Assembly (NCBI RefSeq): GCF_029504395.1 | Contig: NZ_JAQFIF010000003.1 | Location: 1-64,000 of the forward strand | Length of the DNA stretch: 64,000 bases | Direction of reading: 5' to 3' | Source: Arthrobacter sp. ES3-54 | GTDB taxonomy: Bacteria; Actinomycetota; Actinomycetes; Actinomycetales; Micrococcaceae | Shown: positions 8,330 through 18,580 of the stretch, one piece after another | Numbering within the stretch: position 1 is the first letter of the stretch | Layout of the letters: every line of letters starts with the position of its first letter | Made by a program: the position numbers and the translations under genes | The notes under the pieces: model-generated | Told to the model about the DNA's origin: nothing | Seen by the model: the letters and a program-made list of their open reading frames with translations, nothing else | Database searches by the model: none

Positions 8330-9448
8330 ATGATCATCGGCGTACCCAAAGAGATCAAGAACAACGAGTTCCGCGTCGCCATCACCGCGGCCGGCGTCCA
8401 CGAATTCCGCACCAACGGCCACGTGGTCCTCGTCGAGCGCGGCGCGGGCCTGGGCTCCGGCATCACGGACGAGGAATACGCGATCGCCGGCGCCGAGATC
8501 GTCGCCGAAGTAGACGACGTCTGGGGCCGCGCCGACATGGTGATGAAGGTCAAGGAACCGGTCAAGTCCGAATACCACCGCTTCCGCAAGGGCCTGATCC
8601 TCTTCACCTACCTGCACCTGGCCGCCGAGCCGGAACTGACCCAGGCGCTCATCAACGCCGGTGTCACCGCAATCGCCTACGAGACCGTCCAGGAAGGCCG
8701 CGCCCTGCCGCTGCTGGCCCCGATGTCCGAGGTTGCCGGCCGGCTGTCCGTGCAGGTGGGCGCCACCTCCCTGATGGCCCCGGCAGGTGGCAAGGGCGTG
8801 CTGCTCGGCGGTGTCCCGGGCGTTCGTCCGGCCAAGGTTGTTGTCCTGGGCGCCGGTGTTGCCGGCACCAACGCCGCCGCCATGGCCCTGGGCCTGGGTG
8901 CCGACGTCACCATCCTGGACATCAACATCAACCGCCTCCGCGAACTGGATGCCCAGTACCAGGGCCGCCTGAAGACGGTTGCGTCCAACAAGTACGAGAT
9001 CGAGAAGTCCGTGGTCGACGCCGACCTCGTCATCGGTTCGGTCCTGATCCCCGGCGCCAAGGCCCCGAAGCTCGTCACCAACGAGCTCGTGTCCCGGATG
9101 AAGCCCGGCTCCGTGCTGGTGGACATCGCCGTGGATCAGGGTGGCTGCTTCGAGGACACCCACCCCACCACGCACCAGGAACCGACGTACAAGGTCCACA
9201 ACACGATCTTCTACTGCGTCGCCAACATGCCCGGCGCCGTCCCGAACACCTCCACCTATGCGCTGACCAACGTCACCTTGCGCTACGCCGTCTCCCTGGC
9301 GAACCTGGGCGTCAAGGCTGCGTTCGAGCGCGACGCCGCCCTGGCCTCCGGCCTGAACATCGCCGGCGGCAAGGTTGCGCACCGCTCGGTCTCCGAGGCG
9401 CATAACCTGCCCCTCGTCGCCGACTGGCACGAGCTGGTCTCCGCGTAA
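8330..9448 (+). CDS. ald: Alanine dehydrogenase
   Basis: Catalyses reversible NAD-dependent deamination of L-alanine to pyruvate and ammonium. At 372 residues it has the family length. It starts MIIGVPKEIKNNEFRVA, includes the substrate-binding lysine region MKVKEP and the NAD-binding motif LGAGVAGTNAAAMALGLGA (about 173-191), and has GSVLVDIAVDQGGC near residue 262. GGAG lies about 8 nt before the ATG. A TATTCT box at 8265-8270 may be the -10. The divergent PucR gene is the likely regulator. The last codons and stop are duplicated immediately downstream. Confidence 0.96.
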   Translation: MIIGVPKEIKNNEFRVAITAAGVHEFRTNGHVVLVERGAGLGSGITDEEYAIAGAEIVAEVDDVWGRADMVMKVKEPVKSEYHRFRKGLILFTYLHLAAEPELTQALINAGVTAIAYETVQEGRALPLLAPMSEVAGRLSVQVGATSLMAPAGGKGVLLGGVPGVRPAKVVVLGAGVAGTNAAAMALGLGADVTILDININRLRELDAQYQGRLKTVASNKYEIEKSVVDADLVIGSVLIPGAKAPKLVTNELVSRMKPGSVLVDIAVDQGGCFEDTHPTTHQEPTYKVHNTIFYCVANMPGAVPNTSTYALTNVTLRYAVSLANLGVKAAFERDAALASGLNIAGGKVAHRSVSEAHNLPLVADWHELVSA

Positions 9449-9469
9449 CCAGCTGGTCTCCGCGTAGCC
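9432..9469 (+). repeat. 19-bp tandem duplication spanning the ald stop codon
   Basis: AGCTGGTCTCCGCGTAACC (9432-9450) contains the last codons and TAA stop of ald. It is repeated at once as AGCTGGTCTCCGCGTAGCC (9451-9469), with 18 of 19 bases identical. The second copy carries TAG, so readthrough would end at a second stop. This is a clear local duplication. Confidence 0.85.
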
Positions 9470-9477
9470 AACACTGC

Positions 9478-9537
9478 ATCGGCTGCTCCGTAACCGCCCT
9501 TTTGGACCCCCAGAACGGCAGTTACGGAGCAGCCGAT
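9478..9537. terminator. Bidirectional hairpin between convergent ald and oxidoreductase
   Basis: A perfect 17-bp inverted repeat has arms 9478-9494 (ATCGGCTGCTCCGTAAC) and 9521-9537, separated by 26 bases that can pair further. It fills the gap between ald and the leftward oxidoreductase stop at 9544, where a shared terminator is expected. It could also be a copy of a dispersed REP-like element, which needs a genome-wide search. Confidence 0.7.
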
Positions 9538-9543
9538 TGTGGT

Positions 9544-10599
9544 TTAAGCGAGGGACCGGGCCTGCTCGATCAGCCGCAGCACCTGGAGCGGGCCCGCGGG
9601 GTCGACGGGGACGGGCAGCGCCGAGGCGGCCCCGCCGTCGGCGATCTTTGCGGCCAGGATCCGGTAGAACTCCGGGTAGGCGCCGCGGTCGGTGGGCAGC
9701 CGGTCCAGATGCCCGTCGCGCCCCAGCAGCCCGGCCCAGTCCGGATCCTCCACGCCGTAGTCGGCGTCCAGCGGGCCTCCGCCAGCCACGATGTAGGGCT
9801 CCTGCGGGTCCACCCCGTGCTTGGTGAAGCCGCCCTCGCTGCCCAGGATCCGGTAGCGCGGCCCCTGCTGCGCGCAGAGCATGTTCATCCAAAGGTGGCT
9901 GGTCACCCCGGAGCTGTGCCGCAGGGCCACGAAGACGTCGTCGTCAGCCACACCTCCCGGCCGCCGGGCCGCCAGTTCCGCGTGCGTGACCGTGGCCGGC
10001 CCGAAAAGCTGCACGGCCTGGTCCAGCAGGTGCGTGCCGAGGTCAAAGAGCACCCCGCCGCCGTCGTCGGCCGTGGCTGCCGCCTTCCACGCCTTGGGGA
10101 CATCCGGCGACCACCGCTCAAAGCGGGACTCAAAGCGGGTCACGGTGCCGAAGGCTCCCGCATCCATGAGGGCTTTCACCGTGAGGAAATCGCCGTCCCA
10201 GCGCCGGTTTTGGAACACGGTGAGCACCCGGCCCAGCCGCGCGGCCAGCTCGATGAGTTCTTGTCCCTCCGCGCTGCGCACGGCGAACGGCTTGTCGACC
10301 ACGACGTCGAACCCGGCTTCCAGCGCAGCTTTCGCCAGCGGGTAGTGGGTGCCGGGCGGCGTGCCGAGCACCAGCAGGTCCAGTTCGCCGGCGAGCTCCA
10401 GGATCTCCGCCGGCGTGTCGACGATCCTTGCCCCCGGGTAGCTCTGCGCGGCGGCAGACTGCCTGCCGGCGTCGGAGGTGGAGATGGCGTCCAGCGAATA
10501 GGCGGCGTTTGCGGCGATGAACGGGGCGTGGAAAACGCTGCCCGAAAGGCCGAAACCGGCGACGGCGGTGCGGATGGGCCGGGTTGAATCGTTGCTCAT
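9544..10599 (-). CDS. Gfo/Idh/MocA-family NAD(P)-dependent oxidoreductase
   Basis: A 351-residue protein. It has an N-terminal Rossmann fold (AVAGFGLSGSVFHAPFI, about 12-28) and the family EKP-like motif as VVVDKPFA near residue 95. The C-terminal alpha/beta substrate domain contains DLGTHLLDQ. Family members oxidise or reduce sugars, inositols or related polyols; the substrate here cannot be told. The ATG lies 7 nt after TAGCCT (10607-10612, leftward), suggesting a leaderless transcript. It appears monocistronic, with hairpins on both sides. Confidence 0.88.
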   Translation of the reverse strand: MSNDSTRPIRTAVAGFGLSGSVFHAPFIAANAAYSLDAISTSDAGRQSAAAQSYPGARIVDTPAEILELAGELDLLVLGTPPGTHYPLAKAALEAGFDVVVDKPFAVRSAEGQELIELAARLGRVLTVFQNRRWDGDFLTVKALMDAGAFGTVTRFESRFERWSPDVPKAWKAAATADDGGGVLFDLGTHLLDQAVQLFGPATVTHAELAARRPGGVADDDVFVALRHSSGVTSHLWMNMLCAQQGPRYRILGSEGGFTKHGVDPQEPYIVAGGGPLDADYGVEDPDWAGLLGRDGHLDRLPTDRGAYPEFYRILAAKIADGGAASALPVPVDPAGPLQVLRLIEQARSLA

Positions 10600-10641
10600 G
10601 GTGCCTAGGCTACCGCCCTGCCCGCTTGTTGGACCCGTCCA

Positions 10642-10697
10642 GTTAAGCGGGCGACCGGTTGAGCGGGAGACCGGTTGAGCGGGCGGCCGGTTAAGCG
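10642..10697 (+). repeat. 16-bp tandem repeat, about 3.5 copies
   Basis: Units GTTAAGCGGGCGACCG (10642-10657), GTTGAGCGGGAGACCG (10658-10673) and GTTGAGCGGGCGGCCG (10674-10689) are followed by a partial fourth copy, GTTAAGCG. The copies differ by one to three bases. They lie upstream of the oxidoreductase start, in the gap before the peptide importer. Confidence 0.85.
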
Positions 10698-10700
10698 AAC

Positions 10701-10741
10701 GAGGCCGGCGCCGCCCGGATGCTTCCGGTGGCGCCGGCCTC
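10701..10741 (-). terminator. Hairpin downstream of the peptide-importer operon
   Basis: A 12-bp perfect stem GAGGCCGGCGCC/GGCGCCGGCCTC encloses a 17-base loop that contains a smaller CCGG-CCGG stem. It lies 56 bases beyond the stop of the solute-binding protein gene and is the best terminator candidate for the leftward operon. There is no U tract, as is common in actinobacteria. Confidence 0.6.
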
Positions 10742-10747
10742 GGCCGT

Positions 10748-10787
10748 GCTGCTCAGTATTGCTTAGGGCTGCTCATTACTGCTTAGT
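10748..10787 (+). repeat. 20-bp tandem duplication
   Basis: GCTGCTCAGTATTGCTTAGG (10748-10767) is followed by GCTGCTCATTACTGCTTAGT (10768-10787), with 17 of 20 bases identical. It abuts the stop codon of the solute-binding protein gene at 10797. Confidence 0.75.
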
Positions 10788-10796
10788 CGGCAGGGC

Positions 10797-12494
10797 TTAC
10801 TTCTTGTCCCAGCCGACGACGCTCCAGTCCGGGGTCTGGAACAGGCTGGCGCCGTAGTTGGCCAGGCCCGTGCGGGCGAAGTAGATCTGCGGGCCGTTCA
10901 TGATCACGCCCATGGAGAAGTACTTTTCCATGTGCTTCTTCTCGACGTCCATGGCGGCCTTGTTGCGCTGGGCGTCATCCTGGATGGACGCGAGGTCCTT
11001 GATGGCCTTGTCCAGTTCGGCGTCGCCGAGGCTGTTCTCGTTGGTGGCGGAGTCGTAGAACTGCTTCACGGCGGAGGTGGCGTCGGCGCCCACCGTGTAG
11101 CCGCTGATGGTGAGCTGGAAGTCGCGGCTGCCAACCACCTTGCCGAAGTCGGCGTCGCCGCGCTGGTCAATGCCAACGTCCATGCCGGCCGCCTGCAGCT
11201 GCTTCTGCAGCGTCTGCACGGTGGCCAGGGCGGTGGGATCGTCACCGAAGTTGGTGATCTTGAACGACGCCGGAATGCCGGCCTTTTCCATGATGCCCTT
11301 GGCGTTGGCCGTGTAGCCGGCGTCGGCCAGGACCTTCTTGGCGGCATCGGCGCCGGTTTCCTTGACCGGGTAGTTGTCCTGGTAGTACTTCGAGAACGGC
11401 ATCAGCATCATCGAGCCCGAGCTGCTCTCGTCCCAGTTCAGGCCGCCGAAACGGACGGCGCGGATGGCGGGGCGATCGACGGCGGTGAAGATCGCCTTGC
11501 GGACGGCGACGTCGGTGAGCGGCGCCTTCAGGGCGTTAAGGTTCAGGCCACCCGCGAAGAGGCGCTGGCCGCGGCGGACCTCGGAATTCTTGGTGCCTTC
11601 GAGCTGCTTGTACTTGGTCAGCGTGCGGCCGTCCGCCATGTCGACTTCGCCGTTCTTGAAGGCGGCGATCTCGGCGCTTGCCTCTAGCTGGCGGAAGATC
11701 ACCTTGTCCAGGACCGGCTTCTCGCCCCACCACTTGTCGTTAGGAACTAGGGAGACGGTCTTCGCGGCAGAGTCGTATTTGTCGACCTTGAACGGGCCAG
11801 CCATCCACTCCGGGTGCATTTCGCCAGTGAAGCCGGTGTTGAACAGTTCCGGGGTGTTGACGGCCTGCGGGATGAACCCGCCGTAGATGTCGCTGAGCGG
11901 GTACACCGGCTGGGTGGTGGTCACAACGACTTCCTTGTCGCTGCTTCCGGCCTTGACGGAGTCGATGAACTCGTAGGCGCCGGACGTGACAATGTCGATG
12001 TCCTTGTTCTTGCCGTTGAGCATCTTCCACGTGTTCTCGAACGTGGCGGCGTTGATCGGGGTGCCGTCGTTGTAGGCGGCCTTCGGGTTGATCTTGATGG
12101 TGATGGTCTGCTTGCCGTCTTTGACTTCGCTCTTGAAGTCTTCGCAGAAATTCTTGTTGAGGTTGGCGGTGCCGTCGAAATCGTACTTCCAGCAGCCCAC
12201 ATAGCCGGCCTCGTCGATCGGGTAGTGCAGTTCCGTGTTGTCCGCCGAGTTGCCCGCGTTGGAGAAGCCGTTGAAGTCCGGTCCGATGTTGCCCAGGGGC
12301 AGCGTCACGGTGCCGCCCTGCTGCAAGTCGGCGGCCTTCTTGGCGTTGACGCTGACGAGCTTGCTGAGGTCGCCGGAGGCATCCTGTGCCTTGGCGCTCT
12401 CGGCCGTGGTGGAGGCGCCGCCGCTGCCGCAGGCAGTCAGCGCAAGCGCCGCCACGACGGCGGTGATGGCGCCGATCTTGGTGCGATTTTTCAT
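10797..12494 (-). CDS. ABC transporter solute-binding lipoprotein, peptide/nickel (SBP_bac_5) family
   Basis: A 565-residue extracytoplasmic receptor. It begins with a lipoprotein signal peptide whose lipobox LTAC places the lipidated cysteine at about residue 22 (ALALTACGSGG). A DppA/OppA-type fold follows, with the conserved region GTPINAATFENTWKML near residue 145. A good Shine-Dalgarno (AAGGGGATCTC-ATG) supports the start. It is the last gene of the leftward importer operon, 85 bases after the ATPase gene. Oligopeptides are the likely ligand; other ligands of this family (nickel, sugars) cannot be excluded. Confidence 0.9.
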   Translation of the reverse strand: MKNRTKIGAITAVVAALALTACGSGGASTTAESAKAQDASGDLSKLVSVNAKKAADLQQGGTVTLPLGNIGPDFNGFSNAGNSADNTELHYPIDEAGYVGCWKYDFDGTANLNKNFCEDFKSEVKDGKQTITIKINPKAAYNDGTPINAATFENTWKMLNGKNKDIDIVTSGAYEFIDSVKAGSSDKEVVVTTTQPVYPLSDIYGGFIPQAVNTPELFNTGFTGEMHPEWMAGPFKVDKYDSAAKTVSLVPNDKWWGEKPVLDKVIFRQLEASAEIAAFKNGEVDMADGRTLTKYKQLEGTKNSEVRRGQRLFAGGLNLNALKAPLTDVAVRKAIFTAVDRPAIRAVRFGGLNWDESSSGSMMLMPFSKYYQDNYPVKETGADAAKKVLADAGYTANAKGIMEKAGIPASFKITNFGDDPTALATVQTLQKQLQAAGMDVGIDQRGDADFGKVVGSRDFQLTISGYTVGADATSAVKQFYDSATNENSLGDAELDKAIKDLASIQDDAQRNKAAMDVEKKHMEKYFSMGVIMNGPQIYFARTGLANYGASLFQTPDWSVVGWDKK

Positions 12495-12579
12495 GAGATC
12501 CCCTTCATTTTTTCATGCGAGTGTGATGCATGGTGGTCTGGCGGATTGGTTGCTGGTCCGGGTTCTGGCGGTCGGGCAG

Positions 12580-14744
<2,165 letters not shown>

Positions 14745-14748
<4 letters not shown>

Positions 14749-15749
14749 TTGCTCGTCTTCTGTGTCTTGCCCGTCACGGCTCGGCCGATTCGGGCGCCGC
14801 CCCGCTTGGTGCGGCCAACGGAGCTGGAACTGGGGTCGAACGCGTCGCGGAGGCCATCGTTCATCATGGCCAGAGAGCCGGTCAGCAGGAACATCACGAT
14901 CAGGGGAGCCCAGAACATCCACGGAAAGGTGGAGACCTGGGAGGTGGACTGGCCGATCAGCACGCCCAGGCTCACGTCCGGGACCTTGATGCCGATGCCA
15001 ATAAAGGAAAACGCGACTTCGGCGAGGATGGCGCCGGTGACCCCGCGGGTGACTTCCAGGACCAGCAGGGAGCCGATGTTCGGCACGAGGTGGCGCCAGA
15101 CGATCCGGCGCGGCGGGATGCCCATGTACTGGGCGGCTTTGACGAAGTCACGCTGCATGAGCGACAGCGACAGGGACCTGATCAGGCGCGCGGTGCCCAT
15201 CCAGCTGAAGACCAGCAGCACGATGATGAGCAGCAGCCAGCTGGGTACGGTGTTCTTCAGGCCGTTGGCGCCGCCGCTCGTTGCCACCGCGACCACCAGC
15301 AGGGCCGGCATCATGATCAGGGCTTCGAGGATGAACAGCATGACCTTGTCCACCTTGCGGCCGAAGTACGCCATGGTGCAGCCGTAGACGGCGGCGATCA
15401 GCACCGAGACGAGGCCGACGACGACGCCGATCAGGATGGACACCCGGGTGCCTTCGACGGTCAGGGCGTAGAGGTCGATCCCGGCCTGGGAGGTGCCCAG
15501 CAGATGCTCCGCGGAGGGCGGCATGCCGATGTTGAACGGATCGATGGTCTCCTTGTCCCAGCTGCTGAAGAAGCCGCCGATGAAGGAGAAGAGGGTCAGG
15601 GTCAGGAAGATGACCAGGCCGGCGACGGCTGTCCGGTTGCGCAGGAAGCGCCGCAGGATGATCCGCGACTTGCCGATCACGACGTCGTCGTTTTCGATCT
15701 TTCCCTCGTCGAGAATGGCGGCCGGGTCAATTGTGTTGAGGTTGGTCAT
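14745..15749 (-). CDS. ABC peptide importer permease, DppC/OppC family
   Basis: A 334-residue integral membrane protein with an N-terminal OppC_N segment (RRFLRNRTAVAGLVIF) and about six membrane spans. The EAA-loop signature is VKAAQYMGIPPRRIVWRHLVPN near residue 205. The C-terminal 30 residues are basic. It partners with the DppB-like permease two bases upstream and overlaps the ATPase gene by 4 bp. It forms one half of the inner-membrane channel for peptides. Confidence 0.92.
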
Positions 15750-15751
15750 GA

Positions 15752-16738
15752 TTACTGCACCCGCACTCTCGGGTCGACGAGCGTGGTGGCGAAGTCCGCG
15801 AGGATCGCCCCGACCGCGAAGATGACGGAGCCGTAGGCGAGGGTGGCGGTGGCCGCGTTGACGTCTTGCAGCGCGATCGAGTCAATGGACCAGGATCCGA
15901 CGCCGTGCCAGGCGAAGATCTTCTCGGCGAAGAAGCCGCCGGCGAAGATGGCCGGGATGGTGAACGCGATGCTCTGCGCCACGGGGATGAAGGACACCCG
16001 CAGGGCGTGGCGGCTGATGGCCTGGTTGCGGGTCAGGCCCTTGGCCCGTGCCGTCCTTACGAAGTCGGCGTTGACGTTGTCCAGCAGGTACTGACGCTGG
16101 GCGATCTGGTACGCGCCCCAGCCAACAACCGTGATGGCGAAAGTGGGCACGGCGTAGTGGGCGAGCATGTCGACGAACTGGGCCCAGCCGCCGCCGTCGA
16201 GGCCCGGGGTGGAGATGCCGGTGACAAAGAAGACGCGCTCCCCGACTGACTCGTTGATGTTGATGGCGCCCAGCTGCACCAGGAAGTAGGCGATCGGGGC
16301 GGGGACGATGTACATGAGATAGCTGTACGAGGTGATGACCCTGTCCGAGGCCTTGTACTGGCGGGCGGCGGTGTAGACGCCGAGGGCGACGCCGATGACC
16401 AGGGTCAGGATGATCGAGGCCAGGAAGAGCCGGGTCGAGATCCAGACCCGGTCGCCGAACTCGGCGTTGATGAAGGCGCCGTTAGGGCTCCGCCCCCAGT
16501 CCCAGCGGGTGAGGATGCCCGTGAGCCAGTCGACGTAGCGCTCCCACGGGTTGAGCGTCGGATCGAGCCCCTTGAGCCGGAAGGAGTTGACCACCTGTTC
16601 GGGGGTGGGCCGCGGAATCCGCTCCTGCTCGAGCAGCGCCGGCTGCAGTGTGCTCACCGCCAGGAGGTAGCCGGCACTGGTGGTCAGGAAGATCATGAAG
16701 ACATACGTGACGGCACGTTTGGCGAGGTATCGAAGCAT
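15752..16738 (-). CDS. ABC peptide importer permease, DppB/OppB family
   Basis: A 328-residue permease starting MLRYLAKRAVTYVFMIF, the typical DppB beginning, so I prefer this ATG over one 90 bases upstream that would add a non-conserved basic leader. Several membrane segments follow, with the EAA-type loop VRTARAKGLTRNQAISRHALR near residue 260. It carries an extra periplasmic-side insertion (about 40-95), as actinobacterial DppB proteins often do. It is the first gene of the four-gene leftward importer operon. Confidence 0.9.
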   Translation of the reverse strand: MLRYLAKRAVTYVFMIFLTTSAGYLLAVSTLQPALLEQERIPRPTPEQVVNSFRLKGLDPTLNPWERYVDWLTGILTRWDWGRSPNGAFINAEFGDRVWISTRLFLASIILTLVIGVALGVYTAARQYKASDRVITSYSYLMYIVPAPIAYFLVQLGAININESVGERVFFVTGISTPGLDGGGWAQFVDMLAHYAVPTFAITVVGWGAYQIAQRQYLLDNVNADFVRTARAKGLTRNQAISRHALRVSFIPVAQSIAFTIPAIFAGGFFAEKIFAWHGVGSWSIDSIALQDVNAATATLAYGSVIFAVGAILADFATTLVDPRVRVQ

Positions 16739-17099
16739 GGAGCGGCTAGTTCTGGATCGCCGTTGTCTGAGCGGATCCGGGCGCCAAGGCGGCGGCTGGA
16801 CGGGCCGGCCTGCCTGCCGGGGTGACAAGTCTATTCACAACTTCGGTCCTTCCGTCGTCCCCCATCCGGCAGCGGGTTCCGCCACCGGTTCGGGATCATG
16901 TGCCAGCTGGTTTCCGGCCGCCCGCAGGCCTCGCGGCTGAGTCCTTGTGGACTATGTTGCGGGTCACATTCCAGAGGAAGCTATCACATGTGCCGCGCCG
17001 CGCAGCGCTCCCGGCGGCCGCGACACGGCGGCTCGACTACAGATCGTTATGAATAAGTCCGTGGAGTGGATTTTGACTCGCGGAATCGTCAACACCGCG
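16739..17099. other. 361-base gap upstream of the peptide importer
   Basis: This should hold the importer promoter. I see no open frame with coding character, no strong hairpin and no convincing -35/-10 pair on either strand. The DppB start has no clear Shine-Dalgarno sequence. The left part is GC-rich and the right part (about 17030-17090) is relatively AT-rich, which is where a leftward promoter would most likely be. Confidence 0.5.
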
Positions 17100-17732
17100 C
17101 TACTGTCCGGCCACTACGCGCGTGACAAGTTCCCGCCAGGTTTCCGCCAGCCGCTCGGGCGCAATCCCGTGCACGCTGACGGAATGGAGCAGCCGTTCCG
17201 GCTCCAGCGCCGCACCCAGGGCCGACGCCATGAGCCACGGGTCCGCCGTCACACCGGCTTCGCGCAGCAGCATCTCAAGGTGGCGGTGCCACAGGACGGC
17301 CGGCGGCACATCGAACCTGTTGTAGGCCGACGCGTCGGCGGCCCGGGCCAACTCCCCGAACTCCAAGGTCCAGGCAATCCGGGCGGCACCCACGGCGATC
17401 AACCGCTCCAGGGGCGGCGCGCCGGGACCCACCGGGGGCGGACCAAAGATGAACCGGCCCTGGAACTCAGCCTCGGCATCACTGAGCAGGGCCATCATCA
17501 GCCCGGCACGGCTGCCGAACCGACGGAAGACTGTCCCTTTTCCAACACCGGCGCGCTGCGCCAGCCGGTCCATGGTGAGGGCGTCGACGCTGGATTCCTC
17601 CACGATTTCACGGGCGGCGCAGAGAAGCAGCTCCCTGTTGCGCGCCGCGTCACGGCGCCCGGCTTCTGCGGCGGGCGCTGCGGGGCGCCCTCCCCCGGAC
17701 TGGGCACCGGGACGGATCGGGATGAGGCTCAC
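17100..17732 (-). CDS. TetR-family transcriptional regulator
   Basis: A 210-residue regulator with the TetR_N helix-turn-helix at about residues 45-70 (LTMDRLAQRAGVGKGTVFRRFGSRAGLM). It is divergent from the flavin reductase at 17859. The start is GTG, 7 nt after TAGACT (17740-17745, leftward), so the mRNA is probably leaderless. An imperfect 22-bp palindrome (17759-17780) covers the expected -35. The arrangement is typical of a repressor of an adjacent oxidoreductase that responds to an electrophile or quinone-like signal; the ligand is inference. Confidence 0.88.
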   Translation of the reverse strand: MSLIPIRPGAQSGGGRPAAPAAEAGRRDAARNRELLLCAAREIVEESSVDALTMDRLAQRAGVGKGTVFRRFGSRAGLMMALLSDAEAEFQGRFIFGPPPVGPGAPPLERLIAVGAARIAWTLEFGELARAADASAYNRFDVPPAVLWHRHLEMLLREAGVTADPWLMASALGAALEPERLLHSVSVHGIAPERLAETWRELVTRVVAGQ

Positions 17733-17739
17733 ACCGCTG

Positions 17740-17780
17740 AGTCTAGCGCCCCGGAATATAACCGGACCGCAGTCCGTTTA
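17740..17780. promoter_or_regulatory. TetR promoter and operator between divergent genes
   Basis: The core dyad CGGAC-CGCA-GTCCG lies at 17763-17776, inside an extended 22-bp imperfect palindrome (17759-17780, 18 of 22 positions symmetric). The leftward -10 TAGACT is at 17740-17745, 17 bases from where the -35 falls inside the palindrome. The size and CGGAC/GTCCG arms match known TetR-family operators. Binding by the adjacent TetR is inferred. Confidence 0.7.
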
Positions 17781-17858
17781 GCATGGGTGAAGGCTTCCAA
17801 AGCCCTACGATCCACCAGCCGCCGGAACAATCCTGCGGCGTGATGCACAGGAGTACAC

Positions 17859-18422
17859 ATGTCCAAGCAGACCATCCTCGCCCTCGTCGGCAGCCTTCGC
17901 GCCGGCTCCACCAACCTGCAGCTGGCCGAGGCCATCGCGCTCAACGCCCCGGAACAGGTGGACGTGGTCATTCACGAGAACCTGGGCAACATCCCGTTCT
18001 ACAACGAGGACATCGACATCGAAGGCCAGGTGCCCGTGGCCGCCGCAGCCCTGCGCGCCGCCGCCAACGACGCCGACACCATCTTGCTGGTTACACCGGA
18101 ACACAACGGCACAGTCCCGGCCTCGCTGAAGAACGCCATCGACTGGCTGTCCCGCCCGTTCGGCGCCGGCGCCCTGTCCGGCAAGCCCACCGCCGTTGTC
18201 GGAACCGCCTTTGGCCAGTTCGGCGGCGTTTGGGCCCAGGACGAGGCCCGCAAGGCCGTCGGCATCGCCGGCGCCCAGGTCCTCGAGAACGTCAAGCTGG
18301 CAGTCCCCGGCTCGATGGTCCGCTTCGCCGAGGTCCACCCCAAGGATGACGCCGAAGTTGTCGAGCAGATCAAGGGCGTGTTCGACGCTCTGGCCGAAGC
18401 CCCCGCCGCGGCAGCCGCCTAG
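17859..18422 (+). CDS. NAD(P)H-dependent FMN reductase / flavodoxin-like oxidoreductase
   Basis: A 187-residue flavoprotein of the NADPH-dependent FMN reductase (FMN_red, ArsH/YieF-like) family. It begins with the phosphate-binding LVGSLRAGSTNLQLAEAIA (about 9-27), and TPEHNGTVPASLKNAIDWLSRP (about 80-101) is the family hallmark. Such enzymes reduce quinones, azo dyes or flavins. A good ribosome site (AGGAG) precedes the ATG. The divergent TetR and palindrome suggest inducible expression. A strong hairpin ends the transcript. Confidence 0.9.
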   Translation: MSKQTILALVGSLRAGSTNLQLAEAIALNAPEQVDVVIHENLGNIPFYNEDIDIEGQVPVAAAALRAAANDADTILLVTPEHNGTVPASLKNAIDWLSRPFGAGALSGKPTAVVGTAFGQFGGVWAQDEARKAVGIAGAQVLENVKLAVPGSMVRFAEVHPKDDAEVVEQIKGVFDALAEAPAAAAA

Positions 18423-18456
18423 GCCCTCCGCAACTCGCAGACTCCGCTCTACACAT

Positions 18457-18499
18457 CCCCGAGGCCCCCGGCAGCATGCAGCTGCCGGGGGCCTCGGGG
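18457..18499 (+). terminator. 18-bp stem terminator after the flavin reductase
   Basis: A perfect 18-bp stem (18457-18474 with 18482-18499) with a 7-base loop begins 35 bases after the stop codon. There is no U tract (ATTCC follows), as with other actinobacterial hairpin terminators. Confidence 0.8.
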
Positions 18500-18580
18500 A
18501 TTCCGGACCACCCGCGGCCGGCGCCGCGGATGGCGGCTTGACGACGAACCTTTGAAAACAATCGTTTCCTCCCGTGCAAC

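Noticed and set aside
10642-10697. CRISPR array
   Set aside because: Repeats are contiguous 16-bp units with no spacers, and no cas genes are present anywhere in the window.
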